A DNA stretch of 7,802 nucleotides from JBBDWZ01 sp050732575. GTDB lineage: Bacteria > Gemmatimonadota > Gemmatimonadetes > Longimicrobiales > RSA9. Numbering within the stretch: position 1 is the stretch's first letter; every line of letters begins with the position of its first letter. This document shows, piece by piece, positions 1 through 3,147 of the stretch. The DNA lies in the NCBI GenBank assembly GCA_050732575.1, contig JBOHRF010000242.1, positions 1-7,802 on the forward strand, given 5' to 3'. The position numbers and the translations under genes were made by a program. Under the pieces are notes generated by a model. The model had not been told where the DNA came from and ran no database searches. It saw nothing but the letters and a program-made list of their open reading frames with translations.

Positions 1-387
1 CACGCGCAGCCGCGTTTCCTGCGCATAGGGAAACCGGCCGTCGATGTTGGTGGGAAATGCAGCGCTGCCCGTGATCTGGTTGAGCGCCGCGTACGCCGGG
101 TTCACCAGATCGCCGAAATTCAGACCCCCGTGCATCTCCGAGTAGCGCGCGTCCACCGTCAGGCTGGGCAGAAACAGACCGCGCGCCTGGCGCACTGCGG
201 CATCGCTGCGCTCCGCCTGAAGCTCCTGCTGCCGCTGTCCCAGATTTCGCTGTAATGCTTCGCGCACCAGTCCGCCCAGTGGGTCAGCTTGCTGCGCGCT
301 CGCGCGGACGGTCGGAATCAGCGCGATCACAAAGAGGGCGAGGGCGCGGGCGCAGGCGCAGAATGCCGGCCGGAGTGCGTCGCTCAC
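1..387 (-). CDS. TolC-family outer membrane efflux protein, N-terminal part (gene runs off the window)
   Basis: Reading the minus strand from GTG at 387 gives 129 codons open to the window edge. The protein starts with a signal peptide: MSDALRP, then a hydrophobic ALALFVIALIPT core, then cleavage near RASA-QQ around residue 31. Residues about 36-82 read LGGLVREALQRNLGQ...AVRQARGLFLPSLTVDARYS, the usual first helix and first strand of TolC/OprM-type outer-membrane factors. Such proteins form the outer-membrane duct of RND or ABC efflux pumps. An ATG at 429 in the same frame would add 14 residues, but it lies inside the putative operator and close to a TATAAC -10-like box (423-418), so GTG 387 is preferred; neither start has a strong ribosome binding site. 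The gene follows tetR by about 90 bp on the same strand, so it is probably an efflux operon under that regulator. The family call is firm; the partner pump is outside the window. Confidence 0.85.
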   Translation of the reverse strand, partial: MSDALRPAFCACARALALFVIALIPTVRASAQQADPLGGLVREALQRNLGQRQQELQAERSDAAVRQARGLFLPSLTVDARYSEMHGGLNFGDLVNPAYAALNQITGSAAFPTNIDGRFPYAQETRLRV

Positions 388-409
388 CCAAGTCCGATTG
401 ACTGCTCGT

Positions 410-440
410 GTTACACGGTTATATGACATAACATCGTTAA
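410..440. promoter_or_regulatory. Putative TetR operator in front of the TolC gene
   Basis: The plus strand reads GTTACACGGTTA, a 7-base spacer, then TAACATCGTTAA. The arms are imperfectly complementary (7 of 12), but the design is the same as the better palindrome at 1254-1284: right arms agree at 10 of 12 positions and left arms at 8 of 12, with the same 7-base spacer. On the minus strand it covers a possible -10 box TATAAC (423-418) with TTCAAC (446-441) 17 bases upstream. A TTGACC at 453-448 is another -35-like word. Overlap with promoter elements is the normal placement of a TetR repressor site. Binding is inferred. Confidence 0.5.
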
Positions 441-478
441 GTTGAAGGTCAAAAAAATGCGACCCACCGAGTTTCGCG

Positions 479-1108
479 TCACGCGTCACGCGTCGCGCCC
501 CGGATCAGGCCGTCGATCAGCAGCTTACCCGTCTCGCGGGCATCCTTCCATTCCACCCAGGCATCGTGGCCTTTGATGATGTGCAATGCCGCGATCCCAT
601 GGACGCCCCCCCACATGATTTGCGCAACCAGATCGGCGTCGTGGTAGTCCGGAAGGTAGCGACCAGCAGCGATGCCTTCCGCGATCGCCTGGCGCAGGAA
701 CGCATACGCGTCTTCCTCCGGATTATTGACGGTGACGCCGGCGGCGGTTGGATCGATGACGGGCTTGGGAGTCAGAAACATGAAGCGATACTCGCCCGGG
801 TGCTCGAGCGCAAAATCCAGGTAGGCCACGCCAATACGACGCAGCCGTTCCACGGGATCCTCAATGCGGCCGATCTTCAGAAACAAGCGAGCAAGAGAGA
901 GAAAGTTGCGACCGCACAGTTCCGTGATCAGCGCATCTTTGTCCTGGAAGTGGTGGTAGATCGCGGTGGGCGTATAGTCGATGCGCCGCGCGATCTCTCG
1001 CATGGTTACGGCTTCCACACCCTTGTCCACGAACAGCTCACGCGCCGCTTCGAGAATCCGTTCGCGCGTCTCCGTTCGCTCCTTCTCTCGTCGTTCTTTC
1101 GATCCCAT
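479..1108 (-). CDS. TetR/AcrR-family transcriptional regulator (WHG-type C-terminal domain)
   Basis: This 209-residue protein starts at ATG 1108. Residues 12-60 form the N-terminal TetR DNA-binding domain: RERILEAARELFVDKGVEAVTMREIA, then the recognition helix region YTPTAIYHHFQDKDAL. The C-terminal ligand domain includes HPGEYRFMF (103-111) and WGGVHGIAAL (166-175), the pattern of the TetR WHG subfamily. Such proteins are cytoplasmic repressors released by small ligands, often controlling efflux genes. The TolC gene follows on the same strand, so local control of efflux is likely. Start choice is uncertain. ATG 1108 fits the family length but has only a poor, too-close GAAGG upstream. The frame stays open further up, and GTG 1240 has AAAAGG (1251-1246) five bases before it, giving 253 aa with a basic 44-residue extension. 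The two putative operators support autoregulation. Confidence 0.88.
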   Translation of the reverse strand: MGSKERREKERTETRERILEAARELFVDKGVEAVTMREIARRIDYTPTAIYHHFQDKDALITELCGRNFLSLARLFLKIGRIEDPVERLRRIGVAYLDFALEHPGEYRFMFLTPKPVIDPTAAGVTVNNPEEDAYAFLRQAIAEGIAAGRYLPDYHDADLVAQIMWGGVHGIAALHIIKGHDAWVEWKDARETGKLLIDGLIRGATRDA

Positions 1109-1253
1109 GCCTTCGCTTTGCTCAGGGGCTCGGTGGCCTTGCCACAGGGCGCGCGCGCTGCGCGGGCGCCGCTCACTTCGTTCGCGGGGTGCGGGTCGCT
1201 TGCGCTCCCGCCCCCTGGTCGTTTCCACTTCCACGTTCACCGCCACCTTTTGC
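1109..1253 (-). other. GC-rich leader between the tetR operator and its ATG
   Basis: On the minus strand this stretch is open in the tetR frame from GTG 1240 and encodes a low-complexity Arg/Glu/Pro-rich segment (TTRGRERKRPAPRERSERRP and onward) with no recognised domain. It includes a degenerate 6-base tandem tract (1220-1249) and a small CGCGC-GCT-GCGCG hairpin at 1152-1164. AAAAGG at 1251-1246 is a plausible ribosome binding site for GTG 1240. The stretch is either a translated N-terminal extension or a 5' leader into which a GC-rich repeat has inserted; the sequence alone does not decide. Confidence 0.4.
1220..1249. repeat. Degenerate 6-bp tandem tract
   Basis: The plus strand can be read in steps of six: CGTTTC, CACTTC, CACGTT, CACCGC, CACCTT. 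On the minus strand this is a GTGGAA/GTGAAC-type tract, related in period and composition to tracts at 5483-5539 and 7665-7682. It sits at the very start of the extended tetR frame. Confidence 0.5.
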
Positions 1254-1284
1254 TTAACAACGTTAGGTACAATAACGTGGTTAA
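1254..1284. promoter_or_regulatory. Putative TetR operator (12-7-12 inverted repeat) upstream of tetR
   Basis: The plus strand reads TTAACAACGTTA, spacer GGTACAA, then TAACGTGGTTAA. The arms are complementary at 11 of 12 positions, far above the background of this GC-rich region. On the minus strand it overlaps a candidate promoter: TTGCGC (1296-1291) and TATTGT (1274-1269), 16 bases apart. That would start transcription near 1262, just before the AAAAGG site. A relative of this palindrome lies before the TolC gene. Autoregulatory binding by the neighbouring TetR protein is the likely role; the binding itself is inferred. Confidence 0.65.
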
Positions 1285-1335
1285 AAAAAGGCGCAATGCC
1301 GTCCTGTAAATGCCTGGATCTAAAGGAATTGCGGG

Positions 1336-1629
1336 TCAGCATGGAGCCCCATCGCCGAAGGCGCGCCCGTCAGCCCGGACAATGCTCTGTACACTCCGTT
1401 GAGCGCTACTCCGCAGCTGATCGAAATGCGCCAGCGCCGCATGCCATACCAGCGCTGCGCACAGGCCCAGTCCTCGCGCAACCCTACCGCGACCGCGGGC
1501 ACGCGTCTCGGCTAACCGTCGCTCCGCAAGCGCCCGCATTTCCTTGCCGCATAATTCTTGGAAGCGCCGGGGATACAGGCGGATCAGAGCGTCGCACATC
1601 CGTCGCAGCCGCATTTCCAGGATGCTCAT
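1336..1629 (-). pseudogene. Truncated ADOP-type (FtsX/MacB-like) permease, N-terminal fragment
   Basis: The 97-codon frame starts at ATG 1629, overlapping the end of padR as ATGA. Residues 4-45, LEMRLRRMCDALIRLYPRRFQELCGKEMRALAERRLAETRARG, match the LYPRRFRERYGxEM-type N-terminal cytoplasmic segment that opens ADOP permeases (acidobacterial duplicated orphan permeases, normally about 800 residues or more). PadR next to such a permease is a familiar arrangement. Similarity fades near residue 85, and the frame ends at TGA 1338-1336 within a stretch holding a 19-bp word repeated at 3042. No MacB or FtsX sequence follows on this strand before tetR, so the transmembrane part is lost. It could still be expressed as a small protein, but a remnant is the simplest reading. 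The family call rests on a short motif. Confidence 0.6.
1353..1371. repeat. Copy 1 of an exact 19-bp repeat
   Basis: The word CGCCGAAGGCGCGCCCGTC occurs here and again at 3042-3060, identical over 19 bases in the same orientation. It contains the 8-base palindrome GGCGCGCC. This copy lies at the point where the ADOP fragment loses resemblance to its family. Confidence 0.7.
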
Positions 1630-1979
1630 GGCTGCTGCTTCAGCAAATGGAGTCGACTCGCCAGCGCCACCAGCTCCGCTTGCCGCGCAGCTTCCGCTTC
1701 CAGCACTCTTCGACCAAACGCTGTCACGCCATAAAGCTTCCTCGGGGCACCCGTCCCCTCGCGCGCTTGCTCCGTGCCCAGCGGCCGGATGAGTCCATCT
1801 TCGACCAGCCGCGCGATCGTCCGGTACAACGATCCCGGGTTCAACTGAACCGTGCCCCGCGATGTCCGCTCCAGGCGCTCCAACAGCTCCACGCCGTAAT
1901 CCGGCCGCTCTTCCAGGAGCAGCAGGATCAAATGCGGCACCGCCTTGAGAGGCAGGAACTTGCTTGTGTCGCTGGGCAT
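1626..1979 (-). CDS. PadR-family transcriptional regulator
   Basis: This 117-residue protein starts at ATG 1979, with AGGA (1990-1987) seven bases upstream, the normal distance. The frame is open further up, but the extra residues do not resemble the family. Motifs of the PadR winged helix run in order: LPLKAVPHLILLLLEERPDYGVELLERLE (9-37), then the recognition helix NPGSLYRTIARLVEDGLI (47-64), then the wing APRKLYGVTAFGRRVLEAE (78-96). The short C-terminal helix marks the compact PadR type. Such proteins are small dimeric repressors that respond to stress or ligands and often control an adjacent permease. The stop overlaps the start of the ADOP fragment (ATGA), so the two were an operon. The gene looks intact although its partner is truncated. 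A TATGCA/TGCATA palindrome lies just upstream. Confidence 0.88.
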   Translation of the reverse strand: MPSDTSKFLPLKAVPHLILLLLEERPDYGVELLERLERTSRGTVQLNPGSLYRTIARLVEDGLIRPLGTEQAREGTGAPRKLYGVTAFGRRVLEAEAARQAELVALASRLHLLKQQP

Positions 1980-1986
1980 GGCTCGA

Positions 1987-1990
1987 TCCT
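1987..1990 (-). promoter_or_regulatory. Ribosome binding site of padR
   Basis: AGGA on the minus strand, seven bases before ATG 1979. It favours this start over the upstream in-frame codon at 2069. Confidence 0.6.
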
Positions 1991-2011
1991 GGGGAGTCGG
2001 TCGACCAGTAC

Positions 2012-2026
2012 TATGCAGAATGCATA
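2012..2026. promoter_or_regulatory. Putative PadR operator
   Basis: TATGCA-GAA-TGCATA is a perfect 6-3-6 inverted repeat, 33 bases upstream of the padR start. An AT-rich dyad of this ATGCA/TGCAT type fits PadR sites, which typically carry short ATG/CAT dyads. A TTGACG (2045-2040, minus strand) lies upstream and could serve as a -35 element, but no convincing -10 sits at the right distance. Autoregulation is inferred. Confidence 0.5.
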
Positions 2027-2054
2027 AAATGGGGACCGGCGTCAACCGGACAAC

Positions 2055-2199
2055 CGGACCGCCTTTCACTTCTTCGGTTCCGCGCGGTGGGCCGGTGTCG
2101 GATTAGGTCGCACGGCACCATGCTCGGCGCCCCGAATGCCGGGATGGGCCATCAGGGAGGTGGTTTTGGGTCGAAACCTCGGAAGTGAAAGACGGTCCG
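2055..2199. repeat. 18-bp inverted-repeat pair enclosing 109 bp (possible miniature element)
   Basis: The left arm CGGACCGCCTTTCACTTC (2055-2072) and right arm GAAGTGAAAGACGGTCCG (2182-2199) are complementary at 17 of 18 positions. The 109-base interior has no supported gene. It includes a small stem, GGTTT/AAACC, at 2162-2178. No target-site duplication is visible at the outer edges. Just outside the left arm is a tandem CAACCGGA CAACCGGA (2043-2058, overlapping the arm). It may be a miniature inverted-repeat element or a large hairpin between the decayed genes and padR. This is also the only notable content of the gene-poor stretch 2027-2209. Confidence 0.6.
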
Positions 2200-2209
2200 C
2201 GGGTGCGCG

Positions 2210-2320
2210 TTACGGCTTGATCAGCTTGAGCAAGACGATGCGCTCCACATTCAGCGTGTCGCGGACTGTTCCCAGCAGGAAATCGCCACCAATCTGCGAA
2301 ACATGGAAGCGCGGCGGGTC
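2210..2320 (-). pseudogene. C-terminal remnant of a probable 6-bladed beta-propeller protein
   Basis: The frame ending at TAA 2212-2210 reads DPPRFHVSQIGGDFLLGTVRDTLNVERIVLLKLIKP. The VSQIGGDFLLGTVRDTLNVERIVLLKL pattern resembles the last blade of 6-bladed beta-propeller proteins of this bacterial group (of the type ...IGxDYVLGVWRDxLGVExVxLY). Only about 36 codons remain and no start or upstream blades exist; immediately upstream is the beginning of an M56 gene in a different frame. The protein would have been an extracytoplasmic propeller. The family call is from memory of a short motif and is tentative; the truncated, out-of-frame state is seen directly. Confidence 0.4.
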
Positions 2321-2441
2321 TCGGCCAACCGCGGCTCGCCGACGTACGTAGCACACGCTTTTCCAGCAACGGCACGCCCAGCAACAGCATTGTGCTGTGC
2401 AGGACATAGGTCAGAATCGCGGCCGCAAGTACGTTTACCAT
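2321..2441 (-). pseudogene. N-terminal remnant of an M56 (BlaR1-like) membrane metallopeptidase
   Basis: ATG 2441 is preceded by a strong ribosome binding site. The first residues, MVNVLAAAILTYVLHSTMLLLGVPLLEKRVLR, form a first transmembrane helix of the kind that opens M56/BlaR1 proteins (xxYxLHSTLLLxxxxLLER). After about residue 32-37 the resemblance ends and the frame continues as unrelated sequence to a stop at 2103. None of the HEXXH-bearing membrane protease region or the sensor domain is present, against several hundred residues normally. It lies 67 bp downstream of blaI on the same strand, the standard blaI-blaR1 order. If translated it would give a short frameshifted membrane peptide of about 112 residues. 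Confidence 0.55.
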
Positions 2442-2446
2442 GCACA

Positions 2447-2452
2447 CTCCTT
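2447..2452 (-). promoter_or_regulatory. Ribosome binding site of the M56 remnant
   Basis: AAGGAG on the minus strand, five bases before ATG 2441. It is one of the strongest such sites in the window, so initiation would still occur although the gene behind it is lost. Confidence 0.65.
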
Positions 2453-2508
2453 CCACGCGTCATGCCGCACATGGAACCAGGTCTCTGCGCGCTGCCCGCC
2501 TCTGCGAC

Positions 2509-2898
2509 TCAGGATCCTTCCTCCAGCTCGCGCTCCTTCGTCTCGATCAGCTCACGCATGCGCGCCAGATCGTCGCCGTCTACATCGTGCTCGTCCAGGA
2601 ACTGTGCAAACAGCGCCGACACATCGCCCGCGAACGCGTCCTTGACTCGTCCCAACAGCGAGCTGCGCACCTCCGCCTCTGCCACGCGCGGCCGATAGAT
2701 GTACGTCCGCCCTTCCACTCGATGCCCGACCACGCCTCGCCGTTCCAGACGTGTCAGCAGCGTCGCCACCGTGGTAGTGGCCAGACGGCGGCGCGGGCGG
2801 AGCGCCGACCACACCTCCGCCGCGCTCGCCTCTCCTCGCTCCCACAACACCCGCATCAGCTCCACCTGCAACTCGGTCAGCTCGGGCCGTTTTTTCAC
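2509..2898 (-). CDS. blaI: BlaI/MecI/CopY-family transcriptional repressor
   Basis: This 129-residue protein starts at GTG 2898. Residues 1-75 are the winged helix: LTELQVELMRVLWERGEASAAEVWSAL, then ATTTVATLLTRLERRGVVGHRVEGRTYIYRP, which closely follows the BlaI pattern (TTVxTLLxRLxxKGxVxHxxxGRxYxYxP). Residues 76-129, with VKDAFAGDVSALFAQFLDEHDVDGDDLARMRELIE, form the helical dimerisation tail. The length is normal for the family. GGGAG (2906-2902) ends only three bases before the GTG, closer than ideal. BlaI proteins repress promoters through TACA-N2-TGTA type dyads and are inactivated by cleavage triggered by a BlaR1/M56 partner. Here that partner is reduced to a remnant just downstream. 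Across the operators lies the M14/acylase operon, a likely target besides blaI itself. Confidence 0.9.
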   Translation of the reverse strand: MKKRPELTELQVELMRVLWERGEASAAEVWSALRPRRRLATTTVATLLTRLERRGVVGHRVEGRTYIYRPRVAEAEVRSSLLGRVKDAFAGDVSALFAQFLDEHDVDGDDLARMRELIETKERELEEGS

Positions 2899-2927
2899 GA
2901 ACTCCCAACCGTGAAGGTACGGTGAAG

Positions 2928-2955
2928 ACTACAACCGTAATACTACACTTGTAGT
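2928..2955. promoter_or_regulatory. Two abutting BlaI-type operators between blaI and the M14 gene
   Basis: The plus strand at 2942-2955 reads ACTACA-CT-TGTAGT, a perfect 6-2-6 palindrome matching the BlaI/MecI operator design. Directly adjoining, 2928-2941 reads ACTACA-AC-CGTAAT, the same left half with 4 of 6 in the right half. The centres are thus 14 bp apart. On the minus strand TTGACT (2958-2953) could be the blaI -35, with TGTAGT (2933-2928) as a weak -10 at a long 19-base spacing, so repressor would cover the promoter. No clear plus-strand promoter was found. The divergent position allows control of both sides. Confidence 0.7.
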
Positions 2956-3041
2956 CAAGTGCCGCAAAAGGCGCAGCCGGAAGTGGACATGACACCACCG
3001 CCCTTCTCGAATAACTTGCCGCATAGCTCGGGTAGCCAACC

Positions 3042-3060
3042 CGCCGAAGGCGCGCCCGTC
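3042..3060. repeat. Copy 2 of the exact 19-bp repeat
   Basis: Same 19 bases as at 1353-1371, same orientation. Here the copy opens the GC-rich leader of the M14 gene. A chance exact 19-mer pair within 7.8 kb is unlikely. Confidence 0.7.
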
Positions 3061-3127
3061 GCGCAGCCGACGCGCCCGCGGGCAACGCCCGCGCGCCCAC
3101 AACGTGCGCCCGCTCGCGCAGCGAGCG
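3061..3127 (+). other. GC-rich hairpin-forming 5' leader of the M14 gene
   Basis: Two perfect hairpins occur: CGCGGGC-AAC-GCCCGCG (3077-3093) and CGCTCGC-GCA-GCGAGCG (3111-3127). The second ends eight bases before the AAGGAG site. With the 19-bp word at 3042 they make a structured leader of almost 100 bases between the operators and the start codon. The stretch is open in the gene's frame but encodes low-complexity Pro/Arg/Ala sequence, so it is treated as untranslated. Possible roles are mRNA stability or a GC-rich intergenic repeat. Confidence 0.5.
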
Positions 3128-3134
3128 TCCAGAG

Positions 3135-3140
3135 AAGGAG
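3135..3140 (+). promoter_or_regulatory. Ribosome binding site of the M14 gene
   Basis: AAGGAG, seven bases before ATG 3148. It decides the start: the longer frame from GTG 2959 would begin next to the operator, lack a ribosome site and place 63 low-complexity residues before the signal peptide. Confidence 0.85.
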
Positions 3141-3147
3141 CCTACCG

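Noticed and set aside
451..481. Intrinsic terminator after tetR
   Set aside because: There is a run of seven T on the minus strand (457-451), but no strong GC stem directly before it; the tandem 7-mers at the tetR end pair poorly.
566..1309. 247-codon plus-strand frame across tetR
   Set aside because: It is the complement of the TetR coding region and has no recognisable domain.
981..2027. 348-codon plus-strand frame across tetR, the ADOP fragment and padR
   Set aside because: It spans three minus-strand genes, is rich in Arg/Ser/Pro as shadow frames are, and has no motif.
2440..2925. 161-codon plus-strand frame over blaI
   Set aside because: Complement of the BlaI gene, which has a full family pattern on the other strand.
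2959..3147. 63-residue N-terminal extension of the M14 protein from GTG 2959
   Set aside because: It lacks a ribosome site, is low-complexity, begins next to the operator and would bury the signal peptide; ATG 3148 has AAGGAG at ideal spacing.
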